Positions 9,548 to 18,026 of a stretch of 33,384 nt of DNA are shown here, piece after piece. Each line of letters starts with the position of its first letter. The first letter of the stretch is position 1. The stretch is from Candidatus Woesearchaeota archaeon (GTDB lineage: Archaea; Nanobdellota; Nanobdellia; Woesearchaeales; ARS49). The notes beneath the pieces are model-generated. The model had not been told where the DNA came from and did not search any database. It was given only the letters and a program-made list of their open reading frames with translations. The translations under genes and the position numbers were made by a program. Where the stretch lies: positions 1 through 33,384 of the forward strand of contig JACQMS010000024.1 in assembly GCA_016203445.1 (NCBI GenBank), given 5' to 3'.

Positions 9548-9688
9548 GCGCGTATTTGTATCCTCTAGTGGGTGACGCTAGATAAGTTTTTATATTAAGA
9601 ACGCAAATCTTGTCCATAGAGGGTTCAGATAGTGGTTTTCGAGCGTTGGGGCGAATATATGAATATATATTTAGGGGGTTAGTGTAAA

Positions 9689-11152
9689 ATGGTATCAAGG
9701 ATTCATGGAGTTGGCATAAGCGATCCTCCAACTATTCTTATCCTTGATGATAATCCAACTCATCGTGATTTAATTGCGCGTAGAATATCCCCCGGGGGAT
9801 ACAAACCTATAGTTGCGGCAACTTATCATGAGGCAGTAAAAGTTTTAGAAAATAATGGCGCGGATATTGCAATTATAGATCACAACCTTCACGACGATCC
9901 CAGCGGCAAATCTGGCCTTGATGTTATGACCGAAATTCACCAAAAACACGCAATTCCGGTTATTTTGATAAGTGGTTCCAGTTCTAACTCTTCAACAGAA
10001 CTTTCTTTTGAGGCGGGAAAAAAACGCGCCCACGCATTTATTCCTAAGATTGGTGATTATACACAAACTATTTTGAATGAATTAGAAGCAGCAGTTAAAA
10101 AATCTCCTAGGAAATATTTTTCTTATGCCGACGGATCAATAATCGGTCAGTGGAAAATTGTTGAAGGATGGAGGCATGGTTCATATAAGGAAGTTTACAA
10201 AGCTAAGAAACTTAATGATGATGGAAAGTTTTATGCTTTAAAAGTTTGGAGGCCTCCGGAAGATTTGCGTGGTCGTAGAGTTTTCAAGGCTATGATAGAA
10301 GCAGATTGGGATATATCTAAAATGTTTATTAGCGAATACAGAGTTTTATCGCACGTACGTAATAATCATCTTGCGGCGTTTGAAGAGCTTGTTCGTGTTG
10401 ATACTAGAGGAGATCCATCAGGTCCGTTGTTGTACATGGTTGAAGAATTTATTGATGGTCCAAATCTTGGTGAATATTTGCGTGGAAGATCTGAAGGTCC
10501 TGAAACCGAGGAATTAAAAAATTTGCCTCCGTTGGGAGAGGTGTATAGCGTTTTTGCACAAGTTGCTACAGGCATTCTTCAATTACATAAAAGTAATCGT
10601 GCACATCGTGATATAATCTCGGAAAACATTCTTTTGGAAATATTGTCTGATAATAATTCGGATTTTGAAAGGTTCAGGGCGGTCATAACAGATTTTGGTA
10701 ATATGAGAAATATTTATTCTAGAGGAGCGCCGGTATTTATGGGCACGCTTCAACACTTGTCACCTGAGCAGGTTCGTGAGGAGGCCGGAGCCACTCCTAC
10801 TGACAGGTGGTCTTTTGGAGTCACATTATATCATTGTGTTACAGGAGTTAAACCTTTTGGTTCTTCAAAAAAAGAGTGGTCTGAATTGCCGGTATCAGAA
10901 ATATTGAATCAAGAACAAGAAGTAGTAAATTCTATATTGAACAAAGAAGTTGAAATGCCAAGTGTTGTGAGACAGAGGCGCATAGATGAAGGTTTTGTAA
11001 CCGTCAGACGTAATGAAGAGGCCATACCTTCTGAACTAGATGGTATAATAATGAATTGTCTTAGCAGGGCTCCTAAAATGCGTCCTCGTTCTGATACATT
11101 GAAAAAAAAAATGAATGATCTACTTCGAGATTATAAGAAGAAATATCAATGA
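9689..11152 (+). CDS. Receiver (REC) domain fused to Hanks-type Ser/Thr kinase
   Basis: REC: ILILDDN, IIDHNL, ILISGSS, AFIPK. Kinase: GWRHGSYKEVYKAK, YALKVW, HRDIISENILL, ITDFGN, SPEQ. Confidence 0.9.
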   Translation: MVSRIHGVGISDPPTILILDDNPTHRDLIARRISPGGYKPIVAATYHEAVKVLENNGADIAIIDHNLHDDPSGKSGLDVMTEIHQKHAIPVILISGSSSNSSTELSFEAGKKRAHAFIPKIGDYTQTILNELEAAVKKSPRKYFSYADGSIIGQWKIVEGWRHGSYKEVYKAKKLNDDGKFYALKVWRPPEDLRGRRVFKAMIEADWDISKMFISEYRVLSHVRNNHLAAFEELVRVDTRGDPSGPLLYMVEEFIDGPNLGEYLRGRSEGPETEELKNLPPLGEVYSVFAQVATGILQLHKSNRAHRDIISENILLEILSDNNSDFERFRAVITDFGNMRNIYSRGAPVFMGTLQHLSPEQVREEAGATPTDRWSFGVTLYHCVTGVKPFGSSKKEWSELPVSEILNQEQEVVNSILNKEVEMPSVVRQRRIDEGFVTVRRNEEAIPSELDGIIMNCLSRAPKMRPRSDTLKKKMNDLLRDYKKKYQ

Positions 11153-11204
11153 ACTGACTCTGCGCAGCAGAGTATTGTATATTCATCCAAGTCGCGAGGA
11201 TACT

Positions 11205-12428
11205 ATGAATTATGCGGATATACACATGCACACTTCTCTTTCTGACGGGGCATTAACACCTTCGGAAACTATTGCAATGCTATCTATACTGCGTCGAGGA
11301 TATATAGCGCCCCCGTTCGATAAATTCTTCGGTGATGTAAAATATCCAGTATCCATTGATTCATTTCTTGAGCGCGCAAGATCTATATCTATTGTAGGTT
11401 TTGTTGATCATAACACTTTGTTATCAATAGAGCCTGTTGTTCGTGCTTCAAAAGATATAATAGGGGCACCAAAAGCAGTTGTAGGTTTTGAAGCTACAAC
11501 GAGAATTAATCTTCCAATCAGGGGAGTTTACTCTTGTCACGTACTGGTCTACTTATTGCCACGTTATGGAATTTTTCCTGCAGACCTTAATGATAATAAC
11601 TTCCGAAATTTTTTTCAAGAATGTGTTGATTTGTATGGTCCAATTACTAGAGAGCTTAACGAATTTTCAAACAGTAGATTTTTAGAACTTGGAGATCACG
11701 TTGATAGAGTATTATTTAGTGGCAGAGGAGTTGTAACCGGTGATAAAATAAAAGAAATTGCTCGTCGCAGGTGTGAAAGTATGAATATTGAGGTTTCTCC
11801 ATGCATTTGCAACTTCTCAAATCATGATGTTCAGATTGGAACTATTGACATAGGAGAAATAATTATATCTGAAGGTCTTGCCCAAAATGGCGGAGAGGTT
11901 AGAAGCAAGTATCTTGGAAGGTCTGGTGTTGCATATCTGAAAATATCTGAAGAACAGGGATTTCCATTGCTAGAAGATTTTCTCTCAAAAATTTCATTAT
12001 TAAATGGAAAGTATGTTCGTCACGTTGTTGGGATAGCGCACCCAGTAACTCTTGTTAGGGAGGAGTTTCTTGCAAGTGTTAAGAACGGCTCCTCATATTT
12101 TGATGCGAGGATTTCCTCTTTTCAGTGCGTTGAGAAAAAAATACGTGAGGTTTCAGAACTTATTGATTTTATTGAAACCCGCTATCCTTACTATCATCAT
12201 TTTGTGCTTCCGCAACATTGTGAAGAAAGTCTTGATCTATTAAATATTAAAGAAAGACTATATAACAAGCTTATTAATGCAAAGTTTTCTGATCTAGCAA
12301 AAATTTTAGGTCTTCATGAGAGCGGAGGTTCTGATGCACATTTCATGGCTACAACTCCTTTGCCCGGCATTGGGTGGGGTGATATTGATATATCTGAGAT
12401 TGATGCGTTGGACCTTCTTAAAACCTAA
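11205..12428 (+). CDS. PHP-domain metal-dependent phosphoesterase
   Basis: DIHMHTSLSDGALTP, GFVDHNTL, GFEATTRI, IAHPVTL, GGSDAHF. Confidence 0.85.
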   Translation: MNYADIHMHTSLSDGALTPSETIAMLSILRRGYIAPPFDKFFGDVKYPVSIDSFLERARSISIVGFVDHNTLLSIEPVVRASKDIIGAPKAVVGFEATTRINLPIRGVYSCHVLVYLLPRYGIFPADLNDNNFRNFFQECVDLYGPITRELNEFSNSRFLELGDHVDRVLFSGRGVVTGDKIKEIARRRCESMNIEVSPCICNFSNHDVQIGTIDIGEIIISEGLAQNGGEVRSKYLGRSGVAYLKISEEQGFPLLEDFLSKISLLNGKYVRHVVGIAHPVTLVREEFLASVKNGSSYFDARISSFQCVEKKIREVSELIDFIETRYPYYHHFVLPQHCEESLDLLNIKERLYNKLINAKFSDLAKILGLHESGGSDAHFMATTPLPGIGWGDIDISEIDALDLLKT

Positions 12429-13351
12429 TTTTGTGTTTTTGTTATTCTCTCGAGATTTGACTCTATACTGTTGAACGCGAATTCATAAATTAGTCCTATT
12501 ATTACCAATAGTGAGTGTATAATTTTTTGATCAATAACTTGTGATTTGTCAAACAACTTTAATAACTTATCTTCGATATTAGAAATTGTTAGGAATATGT
12601 CCCCAACGGTTTGAGGTTCTAGTTTGTAAAATATTTTTTGTACCTTGTCATATTCCATAATCACGCTTTCAAATATTAGTAATGTTGGTCTTGACACTTT
12701 TCTCTTTTCATTAATGATTCTTTGAGCTATTTTTCTGAATTCGTCACCAATTCTTTCTATATCGCTTACAACAATGCGTAGCAAGAATTTTTTCTTAAAT
12801 TTTCCTTCATGTTGGCTTAGTACTCTTATACAGAAATCGGTCAATCTGTCACAAGTTCGCTCCAATGATAATACTTCTTTCAATCTTGAATTATTCCCGC
12901 TTTTGAGAACTTCTAGAACATTTTCGCCCATAGTTTTGGTGAGATAAAAAGTTTTTCTCAGAATTTGGTCAAACTCTGTGGATTCTGCTTTGGATATCGC
13001 GCGTATCTGGCATGTGTGCTCTCCTTGATTAATCATTTCATAACCTATGCAATTCGCAAGTCTTTCTCTTATATCATCAATTCTTTTTTCATTTCTGAAT
13101 TCTACGTCAATCCCTTCATATCCTGCATGATACGCCGCGGTCAAGTAGTGCGGGTGAAATGGTCCTAAATCTTTATAACTCAACTTTATGTGTGACGTTG
13201 GCGCGCCGCTTTTTGTTGATATTATTACTGCATCCCCATCTTCTTCTACGTCTACTTCTTCTCCTTTTTGTATGTTGTGTTCCTTGCACCATTTTCTTGG
13301 TAGTGATACTAGTTGTGTTGATCCCGCTATCTGTATTATTTTTCTCTTCAT
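12425..13351 (-). CDS. PhoU-domain regulator with N-terminal AbrB/SpoVT-like domain
   Basis: RKIIQIAGSTQLVSLPRKWCKEHNIQKGEEVDVEEDGDAVII followed by helical PhoU region (VSDIERIGDEFRKIAQRI). Confidence 0.85.
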   Translation of the reverse strand: MKRKIIQIAGSTQLVSLPRKWCKEHNIQKGEEVDVEEDGDAVIISTKSGAPTSHIKLSYKDLGPFHPHYLTAAYHAGYEGIDVEFRNEKRIDDIRERLANCIGYEMINQGEHTCQIRAISKAESTEFDQILRKTFYLTKTMGENVLEVLKSGNNSRLKEVLSLERTCDRLTDFCIRVLSQHEGKFKKKFLLRIVVSDIERIGDEFRKIAQRIINEKRKVSRPTLLIFESVIMEYDKVQKIFYKLEPQTVGDIFLTISNIEDKLLKLFDKSQVIDQKIIHSLLVIIGLIYEFAFNSIESNLERITKTQN

Positions 13352-13364
13352 GTTCTAGTAGAAT

Positions 13365-13465
13365 GTGTCACAACTTTTATAAATCTTTTCATTTTTATAC
13401 ATAAATAGATTTTTATATAATCTTTATAAAATATAAGGGAAAAATATATAAAGTGCTTGTGACAC
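13365..13465. promoter_or_regulatory. Divergent promoter region bracketed by perfect 9-bp inverted repeat GTGTCACAA/TTGTGACAC
   Basis: 13365-13373 and 13457-13465; several TATA-like elements between. Confidence 0.55.
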
Positions 13466-13523
13466 TGGACAAGTCATCGGGAGCCTTGTGGGGTTTGGTT
13501 CTCTGATTGGGGGATTTTTTGTG

Positions 13524-13742
13524 ATGAGAAAGGTTGTGAGCGTTCAGGATTCTGATTTTGATGAGGAGCTGCTTCTTGATGATCTTCCTGGTTCTAATAA
13601 TTCTAGAGATGTTAGGAGGTTGCGAGATAAATTACTGCAGGACATTGATGAGGATGAGTTGTTGGAGCAGATGTCTCCCGAGGAGACTGCTTTCATGATA
13701 GGTGCTAATATTGCTCAAGCTGGTGATGGGTATGATGTATAA
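13524..13742 (+). CDS. Small acidic uncharacterised protein
   Basis: ATG preceded by gggggattttt; MRKVVSVQDSDFDEELLLDDLPG... Confidence 0.55.
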   Translation: MRKVVSVQDSDFDEELLLDDLPGSNNSRDVRRLRDKLLQDIDEDELLEQMSPEETAFMIGANIAQAGDGYDV

Positions 13743-13749
13743 TAGGATT

Positions 13750-13854
13750 ATGTTCACAACTTTGGAGGTGGAGGAAATGGTTAAGGCGAACATTATGGAA
13801 GAGGAAAGATTCCATGATATGCTGGATGAAATCCTCGGGGGTAGTAGTGTATGA
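13750..13854 (+). CDS. 34-aa microprotein
   Basis: MFTTLEVEEMVKANIMEEERFHDMLDEILGGSSV; ATGA overlap with next ORF. Confidence 0.4.
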   Translation: MFTTLEVEEMVKANIMEEERFHDMLDEILGGSSV

Positions 13855-13982
13855 AGTCCAAGTGTTTTCACTGCGGTTTAAGCATTATTAAGCCTGCACA
13901 GTATGATCCTTATCTTTGTAGGTTTTGCGAAAATACTGCTCCTGATGCTGAAGAACTGTCTTGGCTCGATGCTGAAAACTGA
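13851..13982 (+). CDS. 43-aa zinc-ribbon-like microprotein
   Basis: MKSKCFHCGLSIIKPAQYDPYLCRFCENTAPDAEELSWLDAEN; two CxxC knuckles. Confidence 0.55.
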   Translation: MKSKCFHCGLSIIKPAQYDPYLCRFCENTAPDAEELSWLDAEN

Positions 13983-13983
13983 T

Positions 13984-14075
13984 TATCAGCGGTTCATACG
14001 TCTTCACTCAAAAGACTAAGCCCGGCGCGAAAGCGTCCCACAACTGAATTCTGCGTCCGGGCCTTATTTTTCTTT
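13984..14075 (+). ncRNA. Candidate structured RNA or 3'UTR with terminator-like end
   Basis: GCCCGG(14020)/CCGGGC(14057) stem, CGC-GAAA-GCG hairpin, then T-rich tail. Confidence 0.35.
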
Positions 14076-14111
14076 ATCTTCATCTTGTGGTTATATTATT
14101 TGAGTCTTTTA

Positions 14112-14205
14112 TGAGGGATTGAGCGTTGCGATATCCCTCGACGATTCTTTTTACCGGGTTTTGGTAAAAACCGACGCCATTCTGCGTCCGGGCCTTATTT
14201 TTTCA
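14112..14205 (+). ncRNA. Candidate structured RNA: three consecutive hairpins and the same terminator-like 3' end
   Basis: GAGGGAT/ATCCCTC, TTTTTACC/GGTAAAAA, GACGC/GCGTC, then cgggccttatttttt. Confidence 0.4.
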
Positions 14206-14256
14206 TGGTTTTTTTTGGTCAAAAGTTTATTATACACTAGTCATATTTTTTTCTTT

Positions 14257-14973
14257 ATGGAGTTGATTGGTGGAATTTTTGCTGTTGGTCCTTGCGTTTG
14301 GATTCCTGTGAATAGAATTCTTGTATTGTCGGATCTTCATCTGGGGTTTGAAGAGTCTCTTGTTCGTCAAGGTGTTCTTATTCCTAAATCTCATTGGAAA
14401 GATTTGATGTTTCTTCTTGGTGAAGTGTTAAAGAGAACAGAACCTCAAACTATTGTTGTTAATGGTGATATAAAGAACGAGTTTGGTACTATTACAAGAC
14501 AAGAGTGGGATGATATTTCTCATCTTATTGATTTTTTACGTTTGCATTGCAAAGAAATCATTTTCGTCAAAGGAAACCATGATACTATTTTGAAACCAAT
14601 TGCTGAAAAGAAAGGATTAAAGATTGTGAAAGAGTTTGTTGTTGGAAAAAGTCTTATTCTTCACGGAAATACTGTTCCAGAAAGTGTTTCCAAAGACGTT
14701 AAAAATATTATTGTTGGTCATGCTCATTCTGCGATTCGTTTGCGTCAAGGAGTGCGTACTGAGTTGTTCAAATGTTTTCTCGTTGGTACATGGAAAAAGA
14801 AAAATCTTGTTGTTATTCCTTCCATGAATCCTCTCCTCGAGGGCTCTGATGTGTTGCAAGACAGGAATATTTCTCCTTTTCTCTCAAAGAGTTCTGTTGA
14901 AGAGTGTAACGTTTTTGTTGTTGACGGTGTTGATGTGTTAAGGTTTGGTAAATTGAAGGAGCTGGTAGAATGA
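14257..14973 (+). CDS. Calcineurin-like metallophosphoesterase
   Basis: VLSDLHLGFE, VVNGDIKNEFG, FVKGNHD, LILHGN, IVGHAHSA. Confidence 0.9.
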   Translation: MELIGGIFAVGPCVWIPVNRILVLSDLHLGFEESLVRQGVLIPKSHWKDLMFLLGEVLKRTEPQTIVVNGDIKNEFGTITRQEWDDISHLIDFLRLHCKEIIFVKGNHDTILKPIAEKKGLKIVKEFVVGKSLILHGNTVPESVSKDVKNIIVGHAHSAIRLRQGVRTELFKCFLVGTWKKKNLVVIPSMNPLLEGSDVLQDRNISPFLSKSSVEECNVFVVDGVDVLRFGKLKELVE

Positions 14974-15021
14974 AAGAATAATTTTTGTCTCTAAAAAGTT
15001 TGTTTCGAGAAGAATAATTGG

Positions 15022-15219
15022 ATGTGGAAACATTCTGAAGAATTGGAAAATAATATTGTGGTAAAAACGAAAAGTGATATGTTTTTCTATAATTATGGTG
15101 ATACTGTTTTGGTAGAAAGGAATCATCCCGTCATAGTAAAATGTAGAGGTCTCGTCGTCAAAAATGATGGTTCTATTCTTAGTATTGATTTTTACTTCTC
15201 AACTCCTTCGTGGAAATAA
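15022..15219 (+). CDS. Short ORF, possibly a truncated nucleotidyltransferase/RNA-ligase-like N-terminus
   Basis: HPVIVKCRGLVVKNDGSILSIDFYF weakly resembles the cRGl..d..G.i..rpF motif; family call is weak. Confidence 0.35.
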   Translation: MWKHSEELENNIVVKTKSDMFFYNYGDTVLVERNHPVIVKCRGLVVKNDGSILSIDFYFSTPSWK

Positions 15220-15238
15220 TCTCTGACTCGTTGTTCTA

Positions 15239-15772
15239 TCATATTGCTCCTTCAAGAATTCTTTCAACTGTGCAACCTTGTTGTACTTTTCCTGGTTGTA
15301 GTACTTCTGCATAGAATCCAGTCATTCCCCATCTTGGAGAAGCATAATCGCACTTTTTTACTCTTTCGTCACACATAGCACTTGATATTCCTTTTCCATA
15401 CGCGTTTTCAATGGTACTGCATGGTGTTCTTATTGATGTGATGCGAATTTGAACTTCAGAACCAACTTGGTAAACATCGCCAATTCTAACTGTGGCATAA
15501 TCTATTCCTTCCGTCGTAAAATTTTCTCCGAGAGCTCCTGGAAAGACTTGAAATCCTTGTTTTTTTAATCGTTCTAAACATTCAATGGAGTAAAGACAAA
15601 TTGCTTTTCCGAGTTCTCCGTGTTTTCCTGGCTTTCCATTTGCTTGAATTTTTTCATGGCTCCAATTCCAGTCGTCTCCAATAACTCTATCAAGAGAAAC
15701 TTGTACTTCTTCTACTGGACGTTTTGGCACTCCCCCGTTTCCAATATTAATTTGGTGTAGTCTACCCATCAT
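15239..15772 (-). CDS. MOSC-domain protein
   Basis: GVPKRPV...HGELGKAICLYS...PGALGENFTTEG...IRTPCSTIE. Confidence 0.85.
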   Translation of the reverse strand: MMGRLHQINIGNGGVPKRPVEEVQVSLDRVIGDDWNWSHEKIQANGKPGKHGELGKAICLYSIECLERLKKQGFQVFPGALGENFTTEGIDYATVRIGDVYQVGSEVQIRITSIRTPCSTIENAYGKGISSAMCDERVKKCDYASPRWGMTGFYAEVLQPGKVQQGCTVERILEGAI

Positions 15773-15807
15773 GCGATATGCAAAAAGAAAGTGCTATATA
15801 TTGTTTT

Positions 15808-16218
15808 CTATTGATTTATTACCCGTATTCCTTTGACTGTTTTGAATTCTTTGTCGAATGTTGCTATGTACTCTATTTTGAATGTTTGTAGAACTGCAAT
15901 GTTTGTGCAATCTGTAAAACTGAAACGTTCATGAGTTGTAAAAATATTCCATGATTGTTTGAATAGTTCTGTATTAATGCGTACAAAACGAAACTGTGAA
16001 GTAAGAAGATATTCTCCCAGTATTTTTGCTTTTCCTCGAGTATTCTTTCTTGATACAACACTCACAATTTCATCGAAAAGATAATCTGTAATAATTGGAA
16101 TGCCGTAGAGTCCTCCAATAATCTTTTTCATAAGGTCTATTGATTCTTTATAGTGTGCATCTTTTGCATTTGTGTATGCGTATAAAACATTTGCGTCAAT
16201 GAGTATTGCCATGGTCAT
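15808..16218 (-). CDS. PIN-domain toxin (VapC-like)
   Basis: ILIDANVLYAYTN...FTDCTNIAVLQTF..IATFDKEF. Confidence 0.85.
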   Translation of the reverse strand: MTMAILIDANVLYAYTNAKDAHYKESIDLMKKIIGGLYGIPIITDYLFDEIVSVVSRKNTRGKAKILGEYLLTSQFRFVRINTELFKQSWNIFTTHERFSFTDCTNIAVLQTFKIEYIATFDKEFKTVKGIRVINQ

Positions 16219-16454
16219 CCATCATAGAGTATACTGTCTGCGTTCTCGCTAATGTTTTCAGTGCCTTTCCCCCAGTCCCATGCTTTTAAGTCCAGAATGT
16301 TTCTTTTAGGTTTTCTTTTTGATTGTTCGATCCAGTCTTGCATTGCTAAAGTAAGAGCGAGTCCTACGTTCATTCCTTCTTGCACTGATTTTGCTTTGAA
16401 CTCTCGAAATGTTTTCTCCTCTACGTTTTTCACGCTTAATTGTATTTGTGTCAT
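16215..16454 (-). CDS. VapB-like antitoxin
   Basis: IQLSVKNVEEKTFREFKAKSVQEGMNVGLALTLAMQDWI; ATGA overlap with VapC. Confidence 0.75.
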   Translation of the reverse strand: MTQIQLSVKNVEEKTFREFKAKSVQEGMNVGLALTLAMQDWIEQSKRKPKRNILDLKAWDWGKGTENISENADSILYDG

Positions 16455-16460
16455 AAAGTA

Positions 16461-16478
16461 TTACTTGTATTACTTGTA
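16461..16478 (-). promoter_or_regulatory. Tandem 9-bp direct repeat TACAAGTAA x2 between TATA and start of vapBC
   Basis: ttacttgtattacttgta; adjacent to tatttaaatc. Confidence 0.5.
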
Positions 16479-16565
16479 TTTAAATCTTTTGTTTTATCTA
16501 GATTCTTGCTTCCTTTTTCTTACCTCTTTCTTCTTACTTCCTACTTCTTATCTCTTTCTTCCTCG

Positions 16566-17153
16566 TCACTCTCTATTATACATTTCTGGTAGTTTCGTCT
16601 GTTCCGGGTGTTTTCCTGCTTCTGCTAAAAGTATTTTCTCTACTCGTTCTCTTAATTCTTCAAAAGTTCCATTGTTTTCTATTACTATGTCTGCCATTTC
16701 TTCACAGTCTTTGATTCTTAAACCGCTTCCCTTGCCTGTTCCTTCCTGTTGCCCTTCTTCTTTTAAAAAATCGTTCCATGTTGATGGGTCTTTTTCTCTG
16801 TTTCTAGCTATCATTCTCGCAAATCTTACTTCTTGAGCTGCTTGTATAAATATTAGTTTTCCTTCATATTTTTTTAGTTCTTTAACTTCTTCTGGATGTC
16901 TTATTCCTTCAATTATTACGTTATTCGCTCCAATTTTTTGTAGTGCTATCTTCATTAATATATTATTGTCCATTCTTTCTCTCATAAAATTCGCAATGTC
17001 AATTAGGTTTTGTCTAGTGATTTCTACTCCCAATATTTTTAGCCTTTCTCGTAGCAGATCTGACAATGCTAGTGTTGTGAACCCTCTTTCTTTTAGAATG
17101 TTCGACACTTCTCCTTTTCCTGCGCACGGATACCCTGTAATCCCCCAAATCAT
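16566..17153 (-). CDS. P-loop nucleotide kinase (dephospho-CoA kinase/UPF0200-like)
   Basis: GITGYPCAGKGEVS P-loop; IIEGIRHPEEV; ARMIARNREKD. Confidence 0.7.
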   Translation of the reverse strand: MIWGITGYPCAGKGEVSNILKERGFTTLALSDLLRERLKILGVEITRQNLIDIANFMRERMDNNILMKIALQKIGANNVIIEGIRHPEEVKELKKYEGKLIFIQAAQEVRFARMIARNREKDPSTWNDFLKEEGQQEGTGKGSGLRIKDCEEMADIVIENNGTFEELRERVEKILLAEAGKHPEQTKLPEMYNRE

Positions 17154-17225
17154 GATTTCCTAGCGCTTGTTTTCTTAAAAAAGATTTGTGTTGTGCAGAT
17201 TAGAGATTGCGGTGTTCCTAATATA

Positions 17226-17249
17226 TGTAACCACTATATAAAGGTTACA
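17226..17249. promoter_or_regulatory. Inverted repeat TGTAACC-N10-GGTTACA enclosing a TATA-like box upstream of EndoV homolog
   Basis: tgtaaccactatataaaggttaca. Confidence 0.5.
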
Positions 17250-17351
17250 AAACGAAACATTTATAAATCCCGTGTGTTCTCATCTAAGAATCATAATAAT
17301 TCAGTAAAAGAGTTGTTGAGTGTTTGTAATGAACAATGTCAAGAGGGAATA

Positions 17352-18026
17352 ATGAAGCAATCCATTAGTTCACTTAAAGAAATGCAGGAGCACATAGTTA
17401 GTGATATTAATATCCCTGAGGAATTTCCTATTCAAGATGTTAAACTTGTTGCAGGATTTTCCACCTCTTGCAAGGGTGATAAAATAACTTGTTCTGCAAT
17501 AATCGTGAGATTTCCTTCGGAAGAAATTATTGAGAAGAAAACTATACTCAGAAAAGCACCGATAAATTATGTTCCCGGCCTTGAAGCTTTCAGAGACGGA
17601 CCCATCATTATGGAATTGTATTACTCTTTGGAATACACTCCTGATGTAATACTTCTAAAAGGTCACGGCATCGCTCACCCGCAAATGTGCGGTATTGCAT
17701 CATTCATCGGTGTTGAAACTCAAATGCCAACTATTGGTATTGCAGTAAAACCTTTGACTGAGATCAAAGATGATATTTTATTAATGGATGGAAAGTGTGT
17801 TGGTGTAGTTGTTAAAACTCGTGAATATTCTAATCCTTTGTATGTCTCTCCTGGTAGCAATATTTCTTTTAATGCATGCAGAGAAATAATAATGAAACTT
17901 ACTCATTATCCTCATAAATTGCCAGAACCATTACACCTTGCAACAAGGATGGCGAAGAAAGGAATTGTAGAAAAAGGAGAAGAAAAAAACAACGAAGAAG
18001 AGTTTATGAGCGAGGTTGCGAGATGA
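17352..18026 (+). CDS. Endonuclease V-family protein, probably catalytically impaired
   Basis: NYVPGLEAFRDGP, LLKGHGIAHPQMCGIASFIG, PTIGIAVKPL match the EndoV scaffold. Confidence 0.75.
   Translation: MKQSISSLKEMQEHIVSDINIPEEFPIQDVKLVAGFSTSCKGDKITCSAIIVRFPSEEIIEKKTILRKAPINYVPGLEAFRDGPIIMELYYSLEYTPDVILLKGHGIAHPQMCGIASFIGVETQMPTIGIAVKPLTEIKDDILLMDGKCVGVVVKTREYSNPLYVSPGSNISFNACREIIMKLTHYPHKLPEPLHLATRMAKKGIVEKGEEKNNEEEFMSEVAR

Noticed and set aside
11115-11204. N-terminal extension of PHP protein
   Set aside because: Overlaps the kinase 3' end; ATG at 11205 begins directly at the conserved DIHMHT motif
14020-14062. SRP RNA, RNase P RNA or tRNA fragment
   Set aside because: GCCCGG/CCGGGC pairing is suggestive, but none of the universally conserved SRP, RNase P or tRNA motifs is present
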